Source: UBA5070 sp035604215
GTDB lineage: Bacteria; Fibrobacterota; Fibrobacteria; UBA5070
Assembly (NCBI GenBank): GCA_035604215.1
Contig: DATNIW010000044.1
Location: forward strand, 1-13,743
Direction: 5' to 3'
Length of the DNA stretch: 13,743 bases
In this document: one piece after another, positions 1 to 6,865 of the stretch
Position numbering within the stretch: the stretch's first letter is position 1
How the letters are laid out: every line of letters begins with the position of its first letter
The notes under the pieces: generated by a model
Databases searched by the model: none
The model's input: only the letters and a program-made list of their open reading frames with translations
What the model was told of the DNA's origin: nothing
Program-made: the position numbers and the translations under genes

Positions 1-440
1 AATCCAATTCGTTGCGAGCTGACCGCCGATTGTTACCCCAACGTAGCTACTAATCGCATCAAATAATATCGATTTAGGATCAAGAGGATCTTCACCGGTA
101 ACTCCACGCTTAATCAATCCAGTAAAGAGCGATGACGACACATTTACGAGAACTACACCCGCATCAGCGACCGCATCAAATTCTAATGCTATCCCCGTTG
201 CGGCTCCTGAACCCACACCTATAGCGAACAGTCTTGTATCCCATATCGATGACCAAGATCTTTCTGGAGCATTATACTTTTGTGCAATAACCGAAGCGAC
301 ATAGCCAGCTCCTCCAGCTCCACCACCAACCACGCCGGTAAATGCTAGCCTTCTGAAGGAGACCGTAGCCATTGTGGAGAGAATATCATCTCCAGCCATT
401 CCTGCCATTTCTTCACCGAGTTCACCATCGTACCCAGAAT
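1..440 (-). other. Variable C-terminal (CT) region of the Rhs protein, compositionally distinct
   Basis: Everything encoded left of about 440 follows the conserved end of the RHS core (NIVDHSGY) and shows no YD repeat. The peptide has alternating Gly/Ala-rich hydrophobic stretches and acidic stretches, then DPLDPKSILFDAISSYVG near the edge. The DNA is markedly richer in A and T than the YD-repeat part. This is the position of the exchangeable toxin tip in Rhs and related polymorphic toxins. The catalytic domain itself is not visible here; the hydrophobic segment could be a pre-toxin or membrane-passage region. Function is inferred from position only. Confidence 0.6.
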
Positions 441-2211
441 GATCCACAATATTCACTGGTCCTGAATTGGCATACAAATACCGATGCAAGGTCACTGGAT
501 TCCGTATACGACCTTCAAACGGATCCTCGCTCACAAACCTCCCCGTGGTCGGATCCATCCATCTAGCTCTTAGGTACACCAATCCCGTTGCCGGATCGCT
601 CCATTCGCCACGGTAGCCGAACCGGCTCGTGGCGCCCGAGTCCAGCGTCGGGTTGCCCCAGGCGTCAAAGTCTTCCCGGCCAATGATCTTGCCCGTGGAA
701 TCGGTGATCGCCCGCACATTCCCCAGCCCGTCCGTCAAGAGCCACCGGACCGTGTCGTTCCGAATCTCGGCCAGGCGCTCCATGCCCCAGACTTGGCGGG
801 ACTTGAGGGTTCCCGCACCATCTGTGATGCCCACGATCTGCCCGTACGGCAGGGTGGCGTCCCAGGTGTAGTTCTCGGTGCCGTTGCCGTCCGCGCGGCT
901 CACCATCAGGCCTTGGGGGTCATAGGTGTAGCCCACGGAGGTGCCGCCGGAGAGGTCGACTTGCGTCAACCGGTCGTCGTCCTGCCAGCCCAGGTGCGTG
1001 GTCTGGCCACCCTCCGTGCGGGAGGTCAAGCGACCCGCGACATCCCAGGTAAAGCTTGAAGTCCCCAGGGTGGTCAGGCGGTCGCGGTTGTCGAAGAACG
1101 CCTGGATGGTGGAGCCACCCGAGGTCTGAGAGGTCCGGTTGGAAACTTCATCGTAGCCCCACCCGTTGGCGGTGCTCGCCTTCGTCTCCTGCGTCAGGCG
1201 CTGGTTGGCGTCGTGCGTCCAGCCCACCGGGGTCACAGAGGAGCCCCAGGCCTCGTTGGCACCCGTGCGCAGGCCGGACAGGTCGTGCGCATACGTGAAG
1301 CTGGCCAGGGACTGCCCGCCCTTCGTGTGCGTCACCGTGTCCAAAAGGCCCCGCGCCGAGTACCCATATTGCGAGAATACACCATTGGGACGCTGCACGG
1401 AAGCCAATCGGCCCAGGGCATCCCAGGATTGGGTCACCGTCCCGGCACGGGTATCCAGCACCGAATCCACACGCCCGACGGCATCGTAGGCGTAGCGCGT
1501 GGTTCCCCAGGGGGTGGTGCGCTTGGCGATGTTCCCCGATGCGTCATAGGAATAGCCGAGCACCGTGCCATCGGGATTGGTCTGGGAAGCCAATCGGCCG
1601 CGGACATCGTAGCCGTACTGGGTCAAGCCCTGTTCGTCCAAGATGGTGGCCCGCGATCCATCCACGTTCCAGGTCGTGGCCACGGTCTTGCCGCTGGGCA
1701 GGGTCCGCAGCACTTCGCGGTTCAGCAGGTCGTATCTGTACACGGTGATGTCGCCATTGGGCGCGATGTGCCGCGAAACGTTCCCCGCGATGTCGAATTC
1801 CGTCGAATCCACGGCGCCGTCGACATACACCTTGGCCGTCTGGCGGTTCAAGGCGTCGAAGTGGAATGTCGTGGTCCGGTGCTTGGCATCGGTCTGCGAA
1901 ATGCGGTTCCCCGATCCGTCGTAGGCGTAGGTGGTGATGTCGCCCGAGGGCTCCTTCACCCCGGTCAACTGTCCGGCATCGTCGTAGGCGAATTCCGTCC
2001 GGCGTCCCATGGCATCCACCGTCGCGGCCTTGCGACCGTCCGCGTCGTATTCGGTGGAGTCGAAGCCGCCGTCGGGGTAGCCCACCAGCGTGACGCGGTC
2101 GTAGGGGTCGTAGTGCGTGCGGGTGCTGCGGCCCAGGGCGTCCACGACCTCGACCTTGCGGCCCGCGGCGTCGTAACGCGAAATGGTGGTGTGGTACGAC
2201 CTGCCGATGCC
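1..2211 (-). CDS. Rhs/YD-repeat protein, 5'-truncated and running off the left edge
   Basis: The minus-strand frame is open without interruption from 2211 to the window edge (737 codons). It reads as successive YD repeats (for example YDAAGRK, YDADGRK, YDDAGQL, YDGSGNR, YDVRGRLAS, YDASGNI, YDAVGRV, WDALGRLAS). The RHS-associated core follows, with DGLGNVRAITD, YLRARWMDPTTGRF, SEDPFEG and the terminal NIVDHSGY. After about position 440 comes a different, Gly/Ala-rich hydrophobic segment (GVVGGGAGGAGYVASVIA), the start of a variable C-terminal domain. Family knowledge: Rhs proteins are large surface or secreted shells that carry toxic C-terminal tips, used in contact-dependent competition. An in-frame TAA at 2212-2214 lies directly upstream and no start codon precedes the first YD repeat; the first usable in-frame codon is GTG at 2145. 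The N-terminal part expected of an Rhs protein is therefore absent. It may be a pseudogene, a displaced tip cassette, or a fragment. The toxin type and any immunity gene lie outside the window. The assignment to the family is secure; functionality is not. Confidence 0.9.
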
Positions 2212-2236
2212 TTAACGCCCGCGCAGCCACCCAACG

Positions 2237-2277
2237 CGAACGAGATCCGCCCGCACGCGCCCCCACGAACGAGATCC
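2237..2277. repeat. Two direct copies of CGAACGAGATCC
   Basis: CGAACGAGATCC occurs exactly at 2237-2248 and again at 2266-2277, a 29-base period, separated by the GC-rich stretch GCCCGCACGCGCCCCCA. The pair sits about 25 bases from the stop codon that closes the Rhs frame. It could be part of a dispersed genomic repeat or a recombination scar. No transposase or integrase gene lies next to it. Confidence 0.7.
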
Positions 2278-2324
2278 AAGCGAGCGGGATGCAGACGACA
2301 GGTATGCATCACATTCCGCCGTTG

Positions 2325-2395
2325 CCTGAGTGACGGCCCGCCCTTCGATACAGCGCCGAAGGCGCCACTCAGGGAACGGGCCGTTGTATCGAAGG
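2325..2395. repeat. REP-like cluster of crossing inverted repeats downstream of glgA
   Basis: Four perfect inverted pairs are packed into 71 bases: CCTGAGTG (2325-2332) with CACTCAGG (2366-2373); ACGGCCCG (2333-2340) with CGGGCCGT (2377-2384); CCTTCGATACA (2342-2352) with TGTATCGAAGG (2385-2395); and GCGCC (2353-2357) with GGCGC (2361-2365) around a GAA loop. The first three pairs cross instead of nesting. The central unit, TTCGATAC, small hairpin, ACTCAGG, resembles dispersed palindromic elements that I recall from high-GC bacterial genomes. It starts about 10 bases after the glgA stop codon, where it could act as a transcript end or mRNA-stabilising element. Confidence 0.75.
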
Positions 2396-2404
2396 CACCG
2401 GCAA

Positions 2405-3628
2405 TCACACCAAATCCACGCCTCGGGATGCCAGATCCCTGTAGAAATCCAGCGTCTGCGCGGCGATGGAGGCCCAGGAGAAGCGCTCCTCCACGCGGCG
2501 GCGCGAGGCGGCGCCCAGCGCCTTGCCCAGGGCCGGGTCGCGCAGGATCCGGTTCATCGCGTCGGCCAAACCGCGGGCGAAACCCTCGGGATCGCGGGTC
2601 TCGGGATCGGAGACGGAGATGGGCTCCATGGGCACCAGGTACCCCGTCTCCCCTTCCACCACGATTTCCGGAATGCCGCCGGTCCGGGTGGCCACCACGG
2701 GAGTCCCCGCGCTCATCGCCTCCAGGTTCGTGATCCCGAAGGGTTCGTAGATGCTGGGGCAGCAGAAGACGGAGGCGCCCGCGTAGATGGAAGGAAGATC
2801 CGCCAGCGGGACCGCATCGCGCACCCAGACCACATGGCCGCGCGAGGCCTGGAGCCGGACCACCGCCGACTCCACCTCCCGTTCCTGTTCCACGGTGTCG
2901 GGCGAGGCGGCGCAGAGGACGACCTGCACGCCGGGGTCCAGGAGCGCGGCGGCGGCCAGGAAATGCCGAATGCCTTTCTGTCGCGTGATCCGGGCCACGA
3001 ACAGGACGTAGGGCCGGGAGGGATCGATGCCCAGCCGGGACAGGACCTCGGGGCGGGGATCCGCCGGGAATTCGTCGGGATTCACCCCGTTGTGGATCAC
3101 GCGGACGCGCGAAGGCCCGACGCCGTAGAGGGATTGGACGTCGCGGGCCATTTCCCTGGATACGGCCACCACGCCGTCGGCCTCGCGGTAGGCGGTGCGT
3201 TCGATCCAGCAGGAGAGGCGGTAGCCACCATCGCCCAACTGCTCGGCCTTCCAGGGACGGGAAGGCTCCAGCGAGTGGGTGGTGAGGACCAGGGGAATGC
3301 CGTGGGTCTGGCGCACCAGCACCCCTCCGAAGTGCGTGTACCAGGTGTGGCAGTGGACCACCTGGGGTTCGCGGGCCTTGGCCGACATCTGGAGATTGCG
3401 CAAGAGCGCGTTGTAGGCCCCCGCATGGGCCGGCTGGGCGGGTGCCAGCGGCGACGGGAGGGGAATTCCCTCCACCCGTAGGCCCGGCAGGTCCTCCTTC
3501 TGCTCTCCGAAACAGAAAACCTCCACCTCGCAAAGCCGAGAAAGCTCCTTGGCGAGATGCTGGACGTGGACCCCCGCTCCTCCATAAATGTGGGGAGGGT
3601 ATTCGTTGGTCAGGAGGAGCACGCGCAT
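2405..3628 (-). CDS. glgA: Glycogen synthase, actinobacterial GlgA/GlgM type
   Basis: Cytoplasmic glycosyltransferase of the GT-B fold (407 aa), predicted to transfer glucose from a nucleotide sugar to alpha-1,4-glucan, or to form maltose-1-phosphate as actinobacterial GlgM does. The N-terminus NEYPPHIYGGAGVHV (residues 8-22) matches the Corynebacterium-type glycogen synthase family rather than the KTGGL motif of classical GlgA. The C-terminal domain has the phosphate-binding VARITRQKG (211-219) and the E-x7-E motif EPFGITNLE (295-303), followed by TRTGGIPE. I chose the ATG at 3628 because the conserved core starts there (MRVLLLTNEYPP). A GTG at 3664 in the same frame would add 12 poorly conserved residues. 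It diverges from flgB across 158 bases, and no other glycogen gene is in view. The exact product, polymer or maltose-1-phosphate, cannot be read from the sequence. Confidence 0.88.
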   Translation of the reverse strand: MRVLLLTNEYPPHIYGGAGVHVQHLAKELSRLCEVEVFCFGEQKEDLPGLRVEGIPLPSPLAPAQPAHAGAYNALLRNLQMSAKAREPQVVHCHTWYTHFGGVLVRQTHGIPLVLTTHSLEPSRPWKAEQLGDGGYRLSCWIERTAYREADGVVAVSREMARDVQSLYGVGPSRVRVIHNGVNPDEFPADPRPEVLSRLGIDPSRPYVLFVARITRQKGIRHFLAAAALLDPGVQVVLCAASPDTVEQEREVESAVVRLQASRGHVVWVRDAVPLADLPSIYAGASVFCCPSIYEPFGITNLEAMSAGTPVVATRTGGIPEIVVEGETGYLVPMEPISVSDPETRDPEGFARGLADAMNRILRDPALGKALGAASRRRVEERFSWASIAAQTLDFYRDLASRGVDLV

Positions 3629-3704
3629 GGAGGGAAGGTAGGCCACCGCGTTCCCGTTGTCCACCGCGATGGGAACATCCTGCCGGGTCGGACGGCGACA
3701 GGCA

Positions 3705-3738
3705 GAAATTACCCCCTTCCGAACCAGGGAAGGATTTC
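3705..3738. promoter_or_regulatory. Dyad in the glgA-flgB divergent spacer
   Basis: CCTTCC (3715-3720) and GGAAGG (3728-3733) form a perfect inverted repeat with a 7-base spacer. GAAAT (3705-3709) and ATTTC (3734-3738) extend it with an asymmetric 5-base bulge. It lies between two divergent transcription starts and could be an operator or a short hairpin in the glgA leader. No matching regulator is encoded in the window. Confidence 0.35.
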
Positions 3739-3758
3739 CCCTGTGACAACCCCGACCT

Positions 3759-3773
3759 TGGCCCGTCCCTTGC
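3759..3773 (+). promoter_or_regulatory. Sigma-54 (-24/-12) promoter candidate for the flagellar operon
   Basis: TGGCCCGTCCCTTGC matches the known sigma-54 consensus TGGCACG-N4-TTGC at every defined base but one (C for A at the fifth position). The invariant GG (3760-3761) and GC (3772-3773) are separated by exactly 10 bases. Transcription would start near 3785, just before the flgB GTG at 3787. Sigma-54 control of middle flagellar genes is well established in several phyla. The regulator and any upstream enhancer sites are not visible. Confidence 0.6.
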
Positions 3774-3786
3774 GTCCATCGGTAGC

Positions 3787-4209
3787 GTGATCTTCGAAAA
3801 CGCCATCTCCAGACACACTTCTGCCCCGGCCCTCCTGCGGAGCATGGACGCCTCGACGCTGCGCCAGAAGGCGATCGCCGACAACGTGGCCAACGTCAAC
3901 ACGCCCGGCTACAAGCGGGTCGAGGTCAGCTTCGAAAGCGAGCTGAGCAAGGCCCTGGATCCGAACCTGCTCCAGGGCGCCCGCACCGATCCCGGTCACA
4001 TGGAGATCGGAAAACCCAACCTGCTCTCGCTCCATCCCGAGGCCTACCGTCCCAACGACCCGACCCAGGCCGGCCAGATCAACAACGTCGACATCGACAT
4101 GGAGATGGCCAAGCTCGCCGAAAACCAGATCCTGTTCAGCGCCGACGTGAAGCTCCTCCAGGATCGGGTCGGCACCATCCGGTCGGCCATCGACGGCACC
4201 GTGTCGTGA
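3787..4209 (+). CDS. flgB: Flagellar basal-body rod protein FlgB
   Basis: Proximal rod subunit of the flagellar basal body (140 aa), exported by the flagellar type III apparatus. The N-terminal helix and rod signature LRQKAIADNVANVNTPGYKR are clear. The C-terminus NNVDIDMEMAKLAENQILFSADVKLL is the usual FlgB ending. I chose the GTG at 3787 because it gives MIFENAISRHTSAPALL ahead of the signature, matching the length of FlgB leaders in other bacteria. An ATG at 3844 would remove this helix and has a GGAG too close to it. No Shine-Dalgarno sequence precedes the GTG, and the sigma-54 candidate would start the transcript only about two bases upstream, so leaderless translation is possible. First gene of the flagellar operon, followed 13 bases later by flgC. 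Confidence 0.93.
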   Translation: MIFENAISRHTSAPALLRSMDASTLRQKAIADNVANVNTPGYKRVEVSFESELSKALDPNLLQGARTDPGHMEIGKPNLLSLHPEAYRPNDPTQAGQINNVDIDMEMAKLAENQILFSADVKLLQDRVGTIRSAIDGTVS

Positions 4210-4222
4210 GGAACTGAATCCA

Positions 4223-4732
4223 ATGCCCATGGTCCAACTCTTCGCCGGCTTGAACATCTCCGCATCGGGATTGAGGGCCATGCGCCTCAAGCAGAACCTG
4301 ATCGCGTCCAACATCGCCAACGCCGAGACGACGCGCACGGCGGAGGGGGGCCCCTACCGCAGGCAGACGGCGGTGCTGCGCGCCGACCAGCCCCAGTTCG
4401 AACCGCGGCTGGAGCTGGCGGACCCGTCCATGGTGGGCACCACCACCAACGCAAGGCACATGGCCATCCCCTCCGACCTCTTCCAGTCCCGGTCCGACGC
4501 GGTGGGTTCGGGGGTGCAGGTGGAGCAGATCGCCAAGGACACCACGCCGCCGCGCATGGTGTACGACCCTTCCCACCCGGACGCCAACGCCGATGGATAC
4601 GTGGCCTACCCGAACATCAACGCCGTCCAGGAGATGGTGGATCTCATCTCGACCCAACGCGCCTACGAGGCCAACGTCACCGTGATGGCTTCCGGCAAGG
4701 CCATCCTTTCCAAGGCGCTGGAGATCTCATGA
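4223..4732 (+). CDS. flgC: Flagellar basal-body rod protein FlgC
   Basis: Proximal rod protein (169 aa) that polymerises on the MS ring with FlgB and FlgF. It has the rod N-terminal signature FAGLNISASGLRAMRLKQNL followed by ASNIANAETT, and the C-terminal motif YPNINAVQEMVDLISTQRAYEAN typical of FlgC. The start ATG is preceded by TGAGGA (4207-4212), which overlaps the flgB stop and gives a spacing of 10 bases. The C-terminus ends SKALEIS. Its stop codon overlaps the ATGATG start of the next small ORF. Length is at the upper side of the family because of a longer central segment (residues about 50-95). Confidence 0.95.
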   Translation: MPMVQLFAGLNISASGLRAMRLKQNLIASNIANAETTRTAEGGPYRRQTAVLRADQPQFEPRLELADPSMVGTTTNARHMAIPSDLFQSRSDAVGSGVQVEQIAKDTTPPRMVYDPSHPDANADGYVAYPNINAVQEMVDLISTQRAYEANVTVMASGKAILSKALEIS

Positions 4733-4944
4733 TGCCCGTGGGACCCACCATTGGCGGACTCGAGGCGTTCCACGCCTCCCGGGATGCGGCCGTGCGACGG
4801 CAGCAGCCGACGGTTTCCGGCAGGGCGATCGGCGTTTTGGCGGGAAAATCCTTGACGTCCACCCCCCGACCGGTGGATGCTATGGTGGCGGCGATGGCCG
4901 CGAACGGCCCCCTCAAGGGCCGCCACCTCGATCTGGTCGCCTGA
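4729..4944 (+). CDS. Small uncharacterised ORF between flgC and fliE
   Basis: 71 aa, not recognised. It begins at ATGATG, overlapping the flgC stop codon (ATG at 4729 or 4732), with GGAG at 4720-4723 placed 5 or 8 bases upstream. It ends 19 bases before fliE. About four fifths of its codons end in G or C, like the neighbouring genes. Sequence features: an N-terminal stretch TIGGLEAFHASRDAAVRRQ that loosely recalls the rod-protein helix in FlgC (SGLRAMRLKQNL), a middle segment rich in Ser, Gly and Lys, and a C-terminal helix-prone VDAMVAAMAANG ending in HLDLVA. There is no signal peptide, membrane segment or cysteine. Without it the otherwise compact operon would have a 231-base hole. Its place among axial-protein genes suggests a small rod-associated or export-related protein, but this is inference. 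Confidence 0.65.
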   Translation: MMPVGPTIGGLEAFHASRDAAVRRQQPTVSGRAIGVLAGKSLTSTPRPVDAMVAAMAANGPLKGRHLDLVA

Positions 4945-4950
4945 CGACGG

Positions 4951-4957
4951 AAAGGAG
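4951..4957 (+). promoter_or_regulatory. Shine-Dalgarno sequence of fliE
   Basis: AAAGGAG lies six bases before the ATG at 4964. It is the best ribosome-binding site in the operon and fixes the fliE start, excluding the longer reading of the same frame that begins inside the preceding small ORF. Confidence 0.75.
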
Positions 4958-4963
4958 CGGAAC

Positions 4964-5275
4964 ATGGATCCCATCCAGCGGTTGAATCCCGGCATCGCTC
5001 CCACGGGGGCTCCCGCCGCCGTCCCCGGCGACGTCCAGGTCAACGACCCGCGCACGCGATCGTTCTCGGACACCCTACAGGGGTTCCTGGGCGACGTGAA
5101 TTCGATGCAGAACGAGGCCGACGCCTCCATCGAGAAGTTCGCGGCAGGAGAGGTGAAGGACGTCCACCAGGTGATGACCGCGGTCTCCGAGGCCAGAACC
5201 TCCTTCAACCTGATGCTCGAGATCCGCAACAAGACGCTCGACGCCTATCAGGAACTCATGCGAATGCAGGTCTAG
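4964..5275 (+). CDS. fliE: Flagellar hook-basal body complex protein FliE
   Basis: Small basal-body protein (103 aa) that joins the MS ring to the rod and is the first axial component exported. The C-terminus carries the family hallmark: MTAVSEARTSFNLMLEIRN followed by KTLDAYQELMRMQV. The first 35 residues are Pro/Gly/Ala-rich and not conserved. The ATG is chosen on its strong AAAGGAG at 4951-4957. It is followed 7 bases later by fliF, as in many flagellar operons. Length is normal for the family. Confidence 0.94.
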   Translation: MDPIQRLNPGIAPTGAPAAVPGDVQVNDPRTRSFSDTLQGFLGDVNSMQNEADASIEKFAAGEVKDVHQVMTAVSEARTSFNLMLEIRNKTLDAYQELMRMQV

Positions 5276-5282
5276 ATAGCCC

Positions 5283-6860
5283 ATGCAAGACTTCCTCCGC
5301 CAGTTCCTGGCGCGCCTTTCCCTAGCCCTGTCGCGCCTGACCGGCGGCCAGAGGATCCTCCTCGGCGGGTCTGCCGCGCTCGCCTTCGCCGGATTGCTGT
5401 CCCTCGCGGTCTGGCCCTCCATCTCCGACGGAAATCCGGATTCCACGTCGGGTTGGGGCGCCCTCTTCCGGAATCTGGATCCCGCGGAAGCCTCTCAGAT
5501 CGTGGAAGGCCTGAAGACGGCCAAGGTGGAGTACAAGCTGGAGAACGGAGGCCGCGACATCCTTGTGCCCCGCGGGAAGCTGGACGAGGAACGCCTCGCC
5601 ATGGCCGCTCAGGGGCTCCCCAAATCCGGCGAGGTGGGCTGGGAGATCTTCGACAAGACCCAGCTCGGCCTGACCGACTTCGTGCAGAACATCAACTACC
5701 GCCGGGCCCTGGAAGGCGAGATCAGCCGCACCATCTCGGGGCTCTCGCAGGTGGAGAACTCGCGGGTCCTGATCTCCATCCCCAAGCCCAGCCTGTTCAC
5801 GGACAAGGAGCAGCCGGCCACGGCCTCCGTCGTGCTCAAGCTGAAACCCGGACAGGAACTGGACCGTTCCTCCATCAAAGGGATCTCCCAGCTGATCGCG
5901 AGCTCCGTGGAGGGACTCAAACCCTCCAACGTCACCATCCTGGATGCCGACGGGCGCGTCCTCAACCGGGGCGGCGGCGACGGCCCCGAGGCGGCCACGG
6001 AAGCCAACAACGAACTTCGCGCCCAAGTGGAGGCCTACCTCCAGAACAAGGTCTCGGACATCCTGGACGGCGTCGTGGGAGCGGGGAACCACCGCGTGCA
6101 GGTGTCCGCCGACCTGGAGTTCCAGAGCGAGGAGAAGACGGCGGAGACCTTCGATCCCGCCTCCAAGGTGGTCCGCTCCGAGCAGACCGAGGAGGAGACC
6201 AAGGAGAACAGCCCGTCCGACGGGAACGACGACCGCGAATCGCGCACCGCCAACTACGAGATCGACCGGACGGTGGTGAAGTCCGTGAGCGCCCCCGGGA
6301 GCGTGCGCAAGCGCGTGACGGTGAGCGTGGCCGTTGACGGGCACTGGGAACCCGATTCTTCCCGGAAGGGCGCCAAACCCGTGTGGAAGCCGCGTTCCCC
6401 GGAGGAGATCGCGCAGTTGACGCAGCTGGTCCAGAACGCCGTGGGTGCGCAGGCGGGCAACGACAACGTCTTCGTGACCTGCGTCAAGTTCGACAACCCG
6501 GTGGTGACGGCGGCCCTGGAGGACATGGGCCATCCCGCGCCATCGTGGACCGGCTGGATCCGGTGGGCCGTGCTGGGCCTCTCCGTGATCGCCGGGCTCC
6601 TCCTGCTGCGCAGCCTCGTGCGGGTGGTCCAGGAGGCCACCGAACCTCCGCGTCCCGCCTACGCGGACCTTGTGATGCGGGAATCGGAACGGGAAGGGGA
6701 CGACGAGATCATCCAGGAGGCGGTGCGCGTCAACGACCTGCTCTCCCGCTTGGAGAACATGACCAAGTCCGAGCCCGCCAGCTTCTCGAAGCTCGTCCGC
6801 AGTTGGCTCCTGGAGGGATCGAACCCCTCCCAGGAACGAACGCCCAAGAAAGGACGCTGA
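5283..6860 (+). CDS. fliF: Flagellar MS-ring protein FliF
   Basis: Inner-membrane ring protein (525 aa) that forms the base of the motor. The first membrane segment is about residues 25-45 (ILLGGSAALAFAGLLSLAVW) and the second about 425-447 (WAVLGLSVIAGLLLLRSL). Between them is the periplasmic part with ring-building motifs: GWGALFRNLD, AAQGLPKSGEVGWEIFD, FVQNINYRRALEGEISRTI, VENSRVLISIPKPSLF and TASVVLKLKPGQ, then an acidic Glu/Thr/Asn-rich loop (about 295-325) before YEIDRTV. The cytoplasmic tail EAVRVNDLLSRLENMTKSEP followed by LVRSWLLEG is the expected FliG-binding region. The ATG lies 7 bases after the fliE stop with no strong ribosome-binding site, so translation is probably coupled to fliE. 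Confidence 0.96.
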   Translation: MQDFLRQFLARLSLALSRLTGGQRILLGGSAALAFAGLLSLAVWPSISDGNPDSTSGWGALFRNLDPAEASQIVEGLKTAKVEYKLENGGRDILVPRGKLDEERLAMAAQGLPKSGEVGWEIFDKTQLGLTDFVQNINYRRALEGEISRTISGLSQVENSRVLISIPKPSLFTDKEQPATASVVLKLKPGQELDRSSIKGISQLIASSVEGLKPSNVTILDADGRVLNRGGGDGPEAATEANNELRAQVEAYLQNKVSDILDGVVGAGNHRVQVSADLEFQSEEKTAETFDPASKVVRSEQTEEETKENSPSDGNDDRESRTANYEIDRTVVKSVSAPGSVRKRVTVSVAVDGHWEPDSSRKGAKPVWKPRSPEEIAQLTQLVQNAVGAQAGNDNVFVTCVKFDNPVVTAALEDMGHPAPSWTGWIRWAVLGLSVIAGLLLLRSLVRVVQEATEPPRPAYADLVMRESEREGDDEIIQEAVRVNDLLSRLENMTKSEPASFSKLVRSWLLEGSNPSQERTPKKGR

Positions 6861-6865
6861 CCCGC

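Larger units (their letters stand above)
2212..2404. other. Gene-free, repeat-bearing junction between the Rhs fragment and glgA
   Basis: About 190 bases without a credible gene. It contains the TAA that closes the Rhs frame (2212-2214), two 12-bp direct repeats (2237-2277) and a cluster of inverted repeats (2325-2395). It lies downstream of the minus-strand glycogen synthase and upstream of the headless Rhs frame, so it may mark the joint where the Rhs 5' part was lost. Confidence 0.6.

Noticed and set aside
1399..1599. Exact 15-base repeat GGAAGCCAATCGGCC at 1399 and 1585
   Set aside because: Both copies encode the same G-R-L-A-S turn of the YD repeats, so ordinary internal repetition of the Rhs protein explains them.
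2211..2340. Integron attC-like site (CCTTAAC near the Rhs truncation)
   Set aside because: The first base does not fit the RYYYAAC box and no matching GTTRRRY box is found at a suitable distance. There is also no integrase in view.
1213..2733. 506-codon plus-strand frame antisense to the Rhs repeats
   Set aside because: Antisense of YD repeats gives a repetitive Val/Gly/His peptide. The minus strand carries the recognisable protein.
3629..3664. GTG at 3664 as the glgA start
   Set aside because: It adds 12 residues outside the conserved fold; the possible ribosome-binding site (AGGA) is 13 bases away, and the family core begins at the ATG at 3628.
1965..3902. Long minus-strand open frame (645 codons) spanning the Rhs/glgA junction
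   Set aside because: It is the wrong frame of glgA and of the Rhs repeats. Its translation is Arg/Pro/Gly-rich low-complexity with no family motif, the usual shadow in GC-rich DNA.
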